A stretch of 5,687 nt of DNA from Chloroflexota bacterium (lineage in GTDB: Bacteria > Chloroflexota > Limnocylindria > QHBO01). The position numbers were made by a program, and so were the translations under genes. Location of the stretch: assembly GCA_005880165.1 (NCBI GenBank), contig VBJP01000096.1:1-5687 (forward strand), read 5' to 3'. Shown here in pieces: positions 1-5,452 of this stretch (the first letter of the stretch is position 1; each line of letters starts with the position of its first letter). Under the pieces are notes generated by a model. It was given only the letters and a program-made list of their open reading frames with translations, was not told the origin of the DNA and searched no databases.

Positions 1-807
1 CGGGAAGCAGACTGCGAGGATGCCCAACGCCCACAGGATGGCCGGGATGGCACTTGGCCCGGCGCTTCCCTGGAGGGTGAGGCTGCGCACCGCGTTGACC
101 ACCAGCGTCATCGGCTGCCGATCCGCGAACCAGGCGAGCCAGCTGGGCATCGACTGGGTCGGCACGAACGCGCTGCTCACGAAGGTCAACGGGAAGACCG
201 CGGCGAAGATGATCCCCTGCAGCGCCTCCGGCGTGCGAACCAGCGCTCCCATCGCCACGCCGACCCACGACAGGGCAAAGCCGAAGAGCAGCATCACGCC
301 AATCGCACCCGCGCCGCCCAGGACGCCACCCGACGGCCGGAAGCCGACGAGCATGCCCACGATCCACATGATCGCGACGGCCAGGGTGGCTCGCAGCAGG
401 TCGGTCAGCGTGCGCCCGGTCAGGACCGATGACTGCGCCATGGGGAGCGACCGGAAGCGGTCGATCATGCCGCTCTTCAGGTCATTGGCCAGCAGCACGC
501 CGGTGTAGATCCCGGCAAACGCGATGGTCTGGACGAAGATGCCGGCCATCAGGAAGTTGATGTACTGCCCCGATGCGCCGCCCTGCCCCCCGACCTTGAT
601 CGCGCCGCCGAACACGAAGTTGAAGAGCAGCACGAACATGATCGGGCTGAGCGTCACGTCGAGCAGGAGCTCGGGCGTGCGCCGGATGTGGATCAGGTTG
701 CGCTTGACCATCTGCCAGGAATCGGCGATCCAGGTCATCGCCGTGGCATGAGTCGGCGCCGGGCGCGCTGGCGCAGTTCGTGGCCCCGGGCTGGTGATTG
801 CGCTCAC
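1..807 (-). CDS. ABC-2 type permease, DrrB-like (3' end cut by window edge)
   Basis: This is the membrane subunit of an ABC exporter and would pair with the adjacent ATPase in the cytoplasmic membrane. 269 codons are visible. The family is usually about 250-290 residues, so only the C-terminal tip is missing. After a Pro/Ala-rich N-terminus there are about six hydrophobic segments (roughly residues 50-67, 85-107, 137-157, 165-188, 197-216, 252 onward). The short loop KSGMIDRFRSLPM (111-123) and SSAFVPTQSMPSWL (211-224) are typical of ABC-2 permeases of the DrrB group. I chose the GTG at 805-807 because it overlaps the ATPase stop as GTGA, the usual sign of translational coupling. The ATG at 736-738 is the alternative start and lacks a Shine-Dalgarno sequence. 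Family assignment is firm; the substrate (drug, lipid or polysaccharide) cannot be read from the sequence. Confidence 0.9.
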   Translation of the reverse strand, partial: MSAITSPGPRTAPARPAPTHATAMTWIADSWQMVKRNLIHIRRTPELLLDVTLSPIMFVLLFNFVFGGAIKVGGQGGASGQYINFLMAGIFVQTIAFAGIYTGVLLANDLKSGMIDRFRSLPMAQSSVLTGRTLTDLLRATLAVAIMWIVGMLVGFRPSGGVLGGAGAIGVMLLFGFALSWVGVAMGALVRTPEALQGIIFAAVFPLTFVSSAFVPTQSMPSWLAWFADRQPMTLVVNAVRSLTLQGSAGPSAIPAILWALGILAVCFP

Positions 808-1811
808 GCGCCCACCGCCTCTCGGTCATGGGCCGCGGCATCGGCTTCGGCCTGGATCTCGGCATCCGGGTGCTGGCCGGTCAGGACCAGGAAGACGTCG
901 TCCAACGTCGGCCGATGGACGCCGGCGTCGTCGACCGCGACCCCGGCGGCGTCGAGCTCGCGCACCGCTCGCGTCAGGATGCCGTCACCGCCGGCGACAG
1001 GCACGCTCACCTGGCGAGCAGGCGCGTCCAGCTGCGTGTTGCCCGCAAGGCGGTTGAGCACCTGAGAGGCGGTGTCCAGCTGTTCCGAGTGCGCCACGGT
1101 GATGACCAGGCGCTCGCCTCCGATCCGGGTCTTGAGCTCGTTCGCCGTCCCGCGCGCGATCACCTTGCCGTGATCCATGACCGCGATCTCGTCCGCAAGC
1201 CGATCCGCCTCCTCGAGATACTGCGTCGTGAGCAGAAGCGTGGTGCCGTCGGCGACCAGCTCGCTGATGAGCTGCCACATGCCGAGCCGGCCGCGCGGGT
1301 CCAGACCCGTGGTCGGCTCGTCCAGGAAGAGGATCGGCGGCTGGGCCACCAGGCTGCCCGCGAGGTCAAGACGCCGCCTCATTCCTCCGGAGTACGTCTT
1401 CACGGTCCGATTCGCCGCCTCCTCCAGATCGAAGCGAGCCAGCAGCTCGCCTGCCCGCCGGCGAGCCGTAGCCGCCGGCAGGTGGTACAGGCGCGCAATC
1501 ATCTCGAGGTTCTCGCGCCCGGTGAGCAGCTCGTCGAGCGCTGCGAACTGCCCGGTCAGCCCGATCCGTGCCCGAACCTCAGCCGGGTGGTGCCGGACGT
1601 CGAAGCCGGCCACCGTCGCCTCGCCGGCATCGGCGCGCGTCAGGGTGGCCAGGATTCGCACCGCGGTCGTCTTGCCCGCGCCGTTTGGGCCGAGGACGGC
1701 AAGGATCCGCCCCTCCGGGACGTCGAAGTCGATCCCGCGGAGCGCGTGCGTCTCGCCGAAGTGCTTCTCCAGGCCGCGGGCCTGGATCATGATCGCGTCG
1801 GAGCCAGCCAT
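804..1811 (-). CDS. ABC transporter ATP-binding protein, DrrA-like
   Basis: This ATPase of 335 residues would power the adjacent permease; DrrA itself is about 330 residues. Visible motifs are Walker A GPNGAGKT (41-48), Q-loop Q88, signature YSGGM (140-144), Walker B ILFLDEP (160-166) and D-loop GLD (169-171). The H-loop position is glutamine in TTQYLEEAD (Q197), a known trait of the DrrA group rather than a defect. PTLDDVFLVLTG (301-312) matches the conserved C-terminal LDEVFL-type motif of DrrA proteins, followed by an acidic, Ala-rich tail of about 23 residues. The frame stays open upstream to 2027, but that stretch is Arg/Pro-rich, unlike the family, and overlaps the upstream gene, so I start at the ATG ending at 1811. 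MIQARG at 1790 is also possible. No clear Shine-Dalgarno precedes the start. The gene is followed by a 4-base overlap with the permease. Confidence 0.93.
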   Translation of the reverse strand: MAGSDAIMIQARGLEKHFGETHALRGIDFDVPEGRILAVLGPNGAGKTTAVRILATLTRADAGEATVAGFDVRHHPAEVRARIGLTGQFAALDELLTGRENLEMIARLYHLPAATARRRAGELLARFDLEEAANRTVKTYSGGMRRRLDLAGSLVAQPPILFLDEPTTGLDPRGRLGMWQLISELVADGTTLLLTTQYLEEADRLADEIAVMDHGKVIARGTANELKTRIGGERLVITVAHSEQLDTASQVLNRLAGNTQLDAPARQVSVPVAGGDGILTRAVRELDAAGVAVDDAGVHRPTLDDVFLVLTGQHPDAEIQAEADAAAHDREAVGA

Positions 1812-1821
1812 GGAATGCGCC

Positions 1822-1827
1822 AGCCTA
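1822..1827 (-). promoter_or_regulatory. Possible -10 hexamer TAGGCT before the ABC ATPase gene
   Basis: On the minus strand TAGGCT lies 10 bases before the ATPase ATG. The same hexamer is the -10 box proposed for vapB. No recognisable -35 box lies 16-18 bases upstream, so this is weak on its own. If it is used, the transcript would have a leader of only a few bases. The rest of the 106-base gap (1812-1917) shows no convincing terminator. Confidence 0.25.
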
Positions 1828-1917
1828 CGGTATCTCGGCGGCTTCCGCTGTGGGCGCCGCTTGCAGCCGCTCAGGTCACCGTTTGGTGGCCCCTTGCTCG
1901 CGCTGACCGGACTCCGA

Positions 1918-2214
1918 TCAGGCGGTGGTCTCCCCCTCGTCGGGCGGCTGGCCTGAGCTTGTTGGGGCCGAGGCGGAAGGTTCGGCCGGCCATGGCGTGG
2001 CAGGCGGCGGCGCGGCGGGCGCTTCACCCATCCGCGATGGCGCGGCTGGTTCGGTCGAGGTGGGGGCCGTGAAAACGGGCGGTTCCCGCTTCGCCGCTGG
2101 TGGGGCGGCCTTCGCGCTGGTCCGTGCCTGGGCCCGCTTGACGTAGAAGTACGCGAACACCACGGCCGCCGCCAGGAGCAGCATGATCACCAGGAGCTGT
2201 TCTATCGCGGACAT
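1918..2214 (-). CDS. Small single-span membrane protein with Pro/Ala-rich tail, hypothetical
   Basis: I do not recognise this 98-residue protein. Residues 1-6 are short and polar, residues 7-25 form one hydrophobic segment (LLVIMLLLAAAVVFAYFYV), then KRAQAR gives a positive stop, and residues 35-98 are low-complexity Pro/Ala/Ser/Glu-rich and probably disordered. The positive-inside rule favours an N-out, C-in anchor with a cytoplasmic tail. I chose the ATG at 2212-2214 because GGAGG sits 7 bases upstream. An ATG at 2268 in the same frame would add 18 polar residues and ignore this site. The gene is 106 bases upstream of the ABC ATPase on the same strand, so it could be cotranscribed, but nothing ties it functionally to the exporter. 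Expression is likely, given the ideal ribosome-binding site; function is unknown. Confidence 0.72.
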   Translation of the reverse strand: MSAIEQLLVIMLLLAAAVVFAYFYVKRAQARTSAKAAPPAAKREPPVFTAPTSTEPAAPSRMGEAPAAPPPATPWPAEPSASAPTSSGQPPDEGETTA

Positions 2215-2221
2215 CGCGGTT

Positions 2222-2226
2222 CCTCC
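2222..2226 (-). promoter_or_regulatory. Shine-Dalgarno GGAGG that fixes the start of the 98-residue protein
   Basis: The minus strand reads GGAGG, then 7 bases, then ATG at 2214. This selects the internal ATG over the upstream in-frame ATG at 2268. It also shows that this genome uses canonical ribosome-binding sites, in contrast to vapB and the glycosyltransferase. Confidence 0.8.
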
Positions 2227-2234
2227 ATCCTTAT

Positions 2235-2256
2235 CGGGCCGCGGCAGAACGGCCCG
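2235..2256 (-). promoter_or_regulatory. Leader hairpin upstream of the small membrane protein
   Basis: Perfect 7-base arms CGGGCCG and CGGCCCG enclose an 8-base loop. On the minus-strand transcript the hairpin ends 8 bases before GGAGG. It has no U-tract, and it lies upstream of a start codon, so it is more likely a leader structure (mRNA stability or translation) than a terminator. An all-GC arm of this size can arise by chance in GC-rich DNA. Confidence 0.35.
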
Positions 2257-2360
2257 CGCCATGATCACACGGCGAGCCTTGGCCCGATTGGCGAAAAAGT
2301 CCTAGTCGACGAGTACTGAAAAGCGCTCGCACGGGGAAATCTCAGCCGATCGGCGATCTG

Positions 2361-2389
2361 TTGACATCATGATGCGTCATCATTAGGCT
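2361..2389 (+). promoter_or_regulatory. Promoter of vapBC (TTGACA, 17-base spacer, TAGGCT)
   Basis: A perfect -35 box TTGACA (2361-2366) is followed by a 17-base spacer and TAGGCT (2384-2389), which fits the TAnnnT core of a -10 box. Only 7 bases separate the -10 box from the GTG at 2397, so the predicted transcription start falls on or next to the start codon and the mRNA would be leaderless or nearly so. The surrounding gap (2257-2360) holds nothing else I can identify. Confidence 0.72.
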
Positions 2390-2398
2390 TCATGATGT
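2364..2398. promoter_or_regulatory. Candidate VapB operator: nested ATGATG/CATCAT half-sites
   Basis: Four 6-base half-sites occur here: CATCAT at 2365-2370, ATGATG at 2369-2374, CATCAT at 2378-2383 and ATGATG at 2392-2397. They form a 10-base palindrome CATCATGATG (2365-2374), an inverted pair spaced by CGT (2369-2383), and an inverted pair that brackets the -10 box (2378-2397). The outermost arms extend to 7 bases (ACATCAT at 2364-2370, ATGATGT at 2392-2398). VapB antitoxins of the ribbon-helix-helix class autorepress by binding such repeats over their own promoter. The repeats are seen directly; binding is inferred. Confidence 0.6.
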
Positions 2399-2645
2399 GT
2401 CTACCCGCACAACGCTCACTCTCGATGACGACGTGGCGGCCGCCCTGCAAGGTGAGGCACGCCGCACCGGCCGCCCGCTGAGGGCTGTCGTGAATGCTGC
2501 CATTAGGTCCGGGCTCGAGCGCAAGGACGACGGGGGCGGCACGCCGTTTCGCGTCAAGCCGCACGACATGGGCCTTCGGGAGGCGATCGAGCTCGACGAC
2601 ATCAGCGGGCTGTTGGAGCGTATTGAAGGCCCCGAACACCGTTGA
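2397..2645 (+). CDS. vapB: VapB-family antitoxin (ribbon-helix-helix)
   Basis: This 82-residue antitoxin would neutralise the VapC encoded next to it and repress their shared promoter. The N-terminus TRTTLTLDDDV (3-13) forms the beta strand of a ribbon-helix-helix DNA-binding domain, followed by two helices (about 11-22 and 28-41). After a Gly-rich linker (43-49), PFRVKPHDMGL (50-60) and the acidic C-terminus match the toxin-wrapping tail common in this VapB group. The start is GTG at 2397-2399. Two ATGs just upstream (2392 and 2395) are in another frame. No Shine-Dalgarno is convincing, and the promoter places the transcript start at about the GTG. The stop overlaps the toxin start by 4 bases. 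Family assignment rests on the motif order and the paired toxin. Confidence 0.88.
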   Translation: MSTRTTLTLDDDVAAALQGEARRTGRPLRAVVNAAIRSGLERKDDGGGTPFRVKPHDMGLREAIELDDISGLLERIEGPEHR

Positions 2646-3073
2646 TCGTCGTCGACGCGAACATCCTGCTCTACGCCTACGACCGCTCGAGCCCACGACA
2701 TGCCAGCGCGCGCACGTGGCTCGAGGCGGCCATGGATGGGTCCGATGAGCTGCGGTTCGGACTCGTGACACTGCTCGCCTTCCTGCGGATCTCGACCAAC
2801 CCGGCCGTGTTCCATCGGCCACTGCGGCCGTCGCAGGCGATCGCGATTGTCACCAGCTTGCTTTCGGGGCGATCCGTCGGGATCGCGACGCCCTCTGATC
2901 GCCACTGGCGAATACTCGACGAGCTTGCCAACAAGGGTCAGGCGCGTGGGCCGATGCTGACGGATGCCCACATCGCAGCGCTCGCCATGGAGCACGGTGC
3001 CTCCCTCGCGACGACCGACCGTGACTTCGCCCGCTTCCCTGGCTTACGGCTGATCGACCCGACCGCAGGCTAG
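2642..3073 (+). CDS. vapC: VapC-family PIN-domain ribonuclease toxin
   Basis: This 143-residue protein is a toxin of the mycobacterial-type VapC group; PIN-domain toxins are metal-dependent RNases that cut tRNA or rRNA. The metal-binding acids visible are D5 in VVDAN, D108 in LTDAHIAALA, and D126 and D128 in TTDRDFARFPGL. The middle motif LLAFLRISTNP (44-54) has alanine where classical PIN domains carry a glutamate; from memory this is common in this subgroup, so activity is still expected. Translation starts at TTG 2642-2644, inside the antitoxin stop (TTGA overlap), which implies coupled synthesis with the antitoxin in excess. Length is normal for the family, and the reading frame is intact, so the module looks functional. 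Its RNA target cannot be predicted here. Confidence 0.92.
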   Translation: MIVVDANILLYAYDRSSPRHASARTWLEAAMDGSDELRFGLVTLLAFLRISTNPAVFHRPLRPSQAIAIVTSLLSGRSVGIATPSDRHWRILDELANKGQARGPMLTDAHIAALAMEHGASLATTDRDFARFPGLRLIDPTAG

Positions 3074-3094
3074 GTTTTGGCAAGGCGCTTGCTG
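3068..3094 (+). repeat. Post-stop hairpin element, copy 1 (after vapC)
   Basis: The element begins at the last codon and stop of vapC (GGC TAG GT) and contains GCAAG-GCG-CTTGC (3080-3092), a 5-base-pair stem with a 3-base loop, extendable by two G-U pairs and a U-A pair. A similar element starts at the equivalent point of the next gene (3451-3477). No U-tract follows, so a standard intrinsic terminator is unlikely. Confidence 0.4.
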
Positions 3095-3108
3095 AAGAGA
3101 CCGATGTC

Positions 3109-3456
3109 GTGAGCCACGCCATCGCCACCCACGAGCCCATTCCCCGGCTCGTGCGCCTGCTTCTGCTGATGGCCGTGGTGGCCCAGCTCGGAGACGCCAT
3201 CACCTTCGCGCTCGGCTCGCAGATGATCGGCATCGGTCAGGAATCGAATGGCCTGATCGCATCGCTATACCGCCACGCCGGGCTGAGCGGTGTCCTCCTG
3301 CTCAAGGGCTGGGCCATCCTGATGACGGTCTCGGTGCTCATGCTCCTGGCACGGCGCCTGCCACGGGCCTTCATGATCGGTGCGGTGGTGGCGCTGGGTC
3401 TGGGCTTGCTGGGACTCCTCTCGAATACGACCACGGTGGCCGCGCTCATCGGCTAG
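3109..3456 (+). CDS. Three-span membrane protein resembling DUF5658, hypothetical
   Basis: This 115-residue integral membrane protein has hydrophobic segments at about residues 13-36, 58-80 and 87-114. D29 at the end of the first segment (QLGDAITFALG), the ExN pattern ESNGL (45-49) after it, and K66 inside the second segment resemble the DUF5658 layout (Asp in helix 1, then Glu-x-Asn-Pro, then Lys). Here glycine replaces the usual proline. The match is from memory of the family pattern and is moderate. The start is GTG at 3109-3111, with a weak purine-rich GAAGAGA about 9 bases upstream; an ATG at 3104 stops after two codons. It lies 35 bases after vapC on the same strand and has no clear promoter of its own, so it may be read from the vapBC promoter. 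No function is known to me. Confidence 0.8.
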   Translation: MSHAIATHEPIPRLVRLLLLMAVVAQLGDAITFALGSQMIGIGQESNGLIASLYRHAGLSGVLLLKGWAILMTVSVLMLLARRLPRAFMIGAVVALGLGLLGLLSNTTTVAALIG

Positions 3457-3477
3457 GTCTCGGCAACGCCTTGTTGC
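3451..3477 (+). repeat. Post-stop hairpin element, copy 2 (after the membrane protein)
   Basis: It opens with the same GGCTAGGT (last codon plus stop) as copy 1, continues GGCAA in register, and forms GCAAC-GCCTT-GTTGC (3463-3477). Compared with copy 1, the loop-closing pair changes from G-C to C-G, so pairing is kept although both bases differ. It lies between the membrane-protein stop and the glycosyltransferase promoter, where transcription could end, but no U-tract follows. Confidence 0.4.
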
Positions 3478-3490
3478 ACGCGCAACCGCT

Positions 3491-3519
3491 TTGACGGACA
3501 GAGTGCACAGGCCTACGCT
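3491..3519 (+). promoter_or_regulatory. Promoter of the glycosyltransferase gene (TTGACG, 17-base spacer, TACGCT)
   Basis: TTGACG (3491-3496) matches the -35 consensus at five of six positions. After exactly 17 bases comes TACGCT (3514-3519), which fits TAnnnT. Nine bases separate it from the ATG at 3529, so the transcript would start about 3 bases before the start codon. The layout closely matches the vapBC promoter and supports this start codon and independent transcription of the gene. Confidence 0.65.
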
Positions 3520-3528
3520 CGTCATCTC

Positions 3529-4848
3529 ATGGCAACTACCACTCGGGCGCCCACGCCAGCCCGCGCGCCCGACCACGAGGGGGCGATTGCCGGCGCACCC
3601 TACCTCCGTCATCGGCGCACGCATCGCGCCAGCGGGCACCTGCGTCCACGCCTGCTTCAGCTCCTGGCAACCGGCGGCTCGGGTGGTGCCCAGGAGAGCT
3701 ACACCGGCCTGCTGCTCCGTCTCGACCGCACTCGATACGACGTCCGCGCCCTCTCCCTGAGCAAGGGCACGGCGGTGCAGCGCCTGCGCCGGCTGGGTGT
3801 GGGCGTCGACGTCATTGACGAGACCGATGACGAGGCCGCCGTCCGTGAGCTGGCGGCCTACCTGCGCCGCTACGAGATCGACCTGGTACACGCCCACATG
3901 TTCCGCGCCGAGTTGATCGGCATCCGCGCCGCCCTGGCGGCTGGCACGCCGGTCATCCTGGCGACCGTGCATTCCTCGCGCGTGCGATCACCTGAGGACG
4001 TGGCGGCGCTCGCCTCGCTGAGCCCGCAGGTCGATCGGTTGATCGTGCCCTCGCGAGCGATCGCCGAGAAGGTGCGTCGGGAGGGGCGTGGGGGTCCATA
4101 CACGGTGATCCCTAACGGCGTCGAGCTGTCGCGTTTCGCCATTCCGGCGCCGCCCTGCACGTTGCGCGACGAGTACTCCATTCCGTGCGAGGAGGCGCTG
4201 GTAGGCGTGGTCGCCCGCCTGGAGCCGGAGAAGGGGCATCGTTTCCTTATCGAGGCATTCCCCGGCGTGCTGGATCGCGCGCCCAGGACGTGGCTCGCGA
4301 TCGTCGGGGAGGGCTCGCAGGCTGCCGAGCTCCGCGCCCAGGCAGCCGCGCTTTCCTCGCGGACGCGCGATCGGATCATCTTCACTGGTCGTCGTGACGA
4401 CATCAGCGCCCTCACGGCAGACCTGGACATCGCCGTGCTGCCATCTCTGCGCGAGGCCCAGGGCATCTCGATCCTCGAGGCCATGGCCCGCCGCAAGCCC
4501 GTGGTCGCTTCGGCGGTTGGCGGGATTCCCGAAGTCCTGACCGATGGCCTGGACGGCCTCCTGGTGCCTCCCGGCGACACCCAGGCGCTGGCGGAGGCGC
4601 TCGGCCGCCTGGCCAGGTCGCCATCCTTGCGAGAGCGGATCGGTGAGGCCGGCTATCAGACGGTCGTCGAGCGCTTCAGCATCGAAGCCATGGTGCGGCG
4701 GGTCCAGGATGTCTACGACGAGGAGCTCGTCCGGGCCGGGGTCGTGGCGGTATCGGGCGACCGCGGGCTCACCACGGCAGGCGAGATGAATGGCGACGCG
4801 CCCGCCCAACCCCGCGCCCGCGCCGCTCTCGAGGTTCCACCGCTCTAG
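3529..4848 (+). CDS. GT4-family glycosyltransferase (GT-B fold)
   Basis: This 439-residue enzyme should transfer a sugar from a nucleotide-sugar donor to a glycan, lipid or small-molecule acceptor at the inner face of the membrane. The N-terminal Rossmann domain (about 41-190) carries ATGGSGGAQ (47-55) and HAHMFRAE (121-128). The C-terminal domain shows IPNGVE (194-199), VARLEPEKGH (228-237, with Arg and Lys for donor phosphates) and the E-x7-E motif from E309 to E317 (EAQGISILEAMA). The first 40 residues are basic and low complexity and lie outside the catalytic fold, as does the tail after about residue 402. I keep the ATG at 3529 because the promoter ends 9 bases before it; there is no Shine-Dalgarno. 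No other glycan genes are adjacent, so donor and acceptor remain unknown. Confidence 0.92.
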   Translation: MATTTRAPTPARAPDHEGAIAGAPYLRHRRTHRASGHLRPRLLQLLATGGSGGAQESYTGLLLRLDRTRYDVRALSLSKGTAVQRLRRLGVGVDVIDETDDEAAVRELAAYLRRYEIDLVHAHMFRAELIGIRAALAAGTPVILATVHSSRVRSPEDVAALASLSPQVDRLIVPSRAIAEKVRREGRGGPYTVIPNGVELSRFAIPAPPCTLRDEYSIPCEEALVGVVARLEPEKGHRFLIEAFPGVLDRAPRTWLAIVGEGSQAAELRAQAAALSSRTRDRIIFTGRRDDISALTADLDIAVLPSLREAQGISILEAMARRKPVVASAVGGIPEVLTDGLDGLLVPPGDTQALAEALGRLARSPSLRERIGEAGYQTVVERFSIEAMVRRVQDVYDEELVRAGVVAVSGDRGLTTAGEMNGDAPAQPRARAALEVPPL

Positions 4849-4870
4849 ATCCCCGCTTAGGCCGAGCGCA

Positions 4871-4893
4871 GGTGAGGCCAGCTGTGCCTCACC
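4871..4893. terminator. Terminator-like hairpin in the convergent gap
   Basis: Perfect 8-base arms GGTGAGGC and GCCTCACC enclose a 7-base loop, 22 bases after the glycosyltransferase stop. It sits between convergent genes and is symmetric, so it could act from either side. Neither side has a run of T, so it would be a U-less terminator or a 3'-end stability hairpin. A small GGGT-CTTC-ACCC hairpin follows at 4895-4906. Confidence 0.5.
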
Positions 4894-4986
4894 CGGGTCT
4901 TCACCCCTTGGACCTTATTCGTGCGTCCGTGCACCTGGGCACATGTGCGGCTGTGGCACACAACCAAGCCCTGACGCAGCGGGCCT

Positions 4987-5014
4987 CTCGTGCCGTGCGA
5001 GTCCCGGCACCGAG
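4987..5014 (-). terminator. Hairpin just after the YggT-family gene
   Basis: On the minus strand the arms CTCG-g-TGCCG and CGGCA-CGAG pair over 9 bases with one bulged G and a 9-base loop. It begins 11 bases after the YggT-family stop, the expected place for a terminator or 3'-end hairpin. No U-tract follows. Between this and the 4871-4893 hairpin (4907-4986) I see only a short palindrome, GCACATGTGC (4939-4948). Confidence 0.4.
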
Positions 5015-5025
5015 CGATAAGAGAC

Positions 5026-5448
5026 CTACGCTGCGTATCTCCGATCCGCGATGCGCAGGATCGCATCGATGATCAGGGCCAGGATCGCGTACCCGACCAT
5101 CGCGACGATCGCTGCCACGTCGATCACGCTGCTGCCCATCGGGTGCACGTGGTTGATGTTGAAGACCCCGATGAACGGCGCGACGAACGGATCGGTGATG
5201 TTGTAGATGCCGTCGACCAGCGCGTTCCCCGAGTTGGCGCCGAGCGCCAGCAGGAGGATGCGAATGATGAGCAGCAGCTCCAGGATCCCGAACAGGGTGT
5301 CCACCACCCGGCGAGCGATCGTCACGGGCGTTGGAGCGGCGCTCACATAAGCCGGCGAAACGTAGCCCGGCGTCCCCGATGCGCTCTCGTTGACGTTGAC
5401 CGGCGCGTCCGGATCCCGGACGACGCGTCCTTGCGTGTCGTAAGTCAT
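5026..5448 (-). CDS. YggT-family membrane protein
   Basis: This 140-residue protein carries one YGGT domain. YggT proteins are small membrane proteins of poorly defined role, linked in different bacteria to osmotic tolerance or envelope and division functions. The first 45 residues are polar and probably disordered. Then come a hydrophobic helix (about 49-71), the family-typical loop YNITDPFVAPFIGVF (82-96), and a second helix (about 109-131) preceded by SSVIDVAAIVA. Many YggT proteins are near 90-100 residues, so the N-terminal extension is the main difference. I chose the ATG at 5446-5448, 11 bases after GGAGG. The in-frame GTG at 5460 lies only 1 base from that site, too close to use. It follows pcm by 72 bases on the same strand and may be cotranscribed with it. 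Confidence 0.87.
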   Translation of the reverse strand: MTYDTQGRVVRDPDAPVNVNESASGTPGYVSPAYVSAAPTPVTIARRVVDTLFGILELLLIIRILLLALGANSGNALVDGIYNITDPFVAPFIGVFNINHVHPMGSSVIDVAAIVAMVGYAILALIIDAILRIADRRYAA

Positions 5449-5452
5449 GGCT

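Noticed and set aside
1812..2027. Upstream extension of the ABC ATPase reading frame (72 extra residues)
   Set aside because: It is Arg/Pro-rich, unlike DrrA N-termini, and overlaps the 98-residue gene that has its own strong Shine-Dalgarno. The family length fits the ATG at 1811.
798..2072. Long plus-strand open frame opposite the ABC ATPase
   Set aside because: Its translation has no recognisable domain and is rich in Arg and His, as expected of an antisense frame in GC-rich DNA. The minus strand encodes all the ABC motifs.
3077..3105. Possible promoter for the membrane protein (TTGGCA as -35)
   Set aside because: The hexamer 17 bases downstream is ACCGAT, which lacks the TAnnnT core, and the putative -35 lies within the post-stop hairpin.
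4939..4948. Perfect palindrome GCACATGTGC
   Set aside because: It is a single 10-base palindrome far from any start codon, in a convergent gap. Chance is sufficient explanation.
4986..5016. Possible tRNA T-arm (GTGCGAGTCCC within a stem)
   Set aside because: No acceptor stem, anticodon arm or D-arm can be built around it. It fits better as a 3'-end hairpin of the YggT gene.
4857..5072. Short open frames on both strands in the convergent gap
   Set aside because: They have no Shine-Dalgarno, no promoter and no recognisable protein features, and they overlap the hairpins and the end of the YggT gene.
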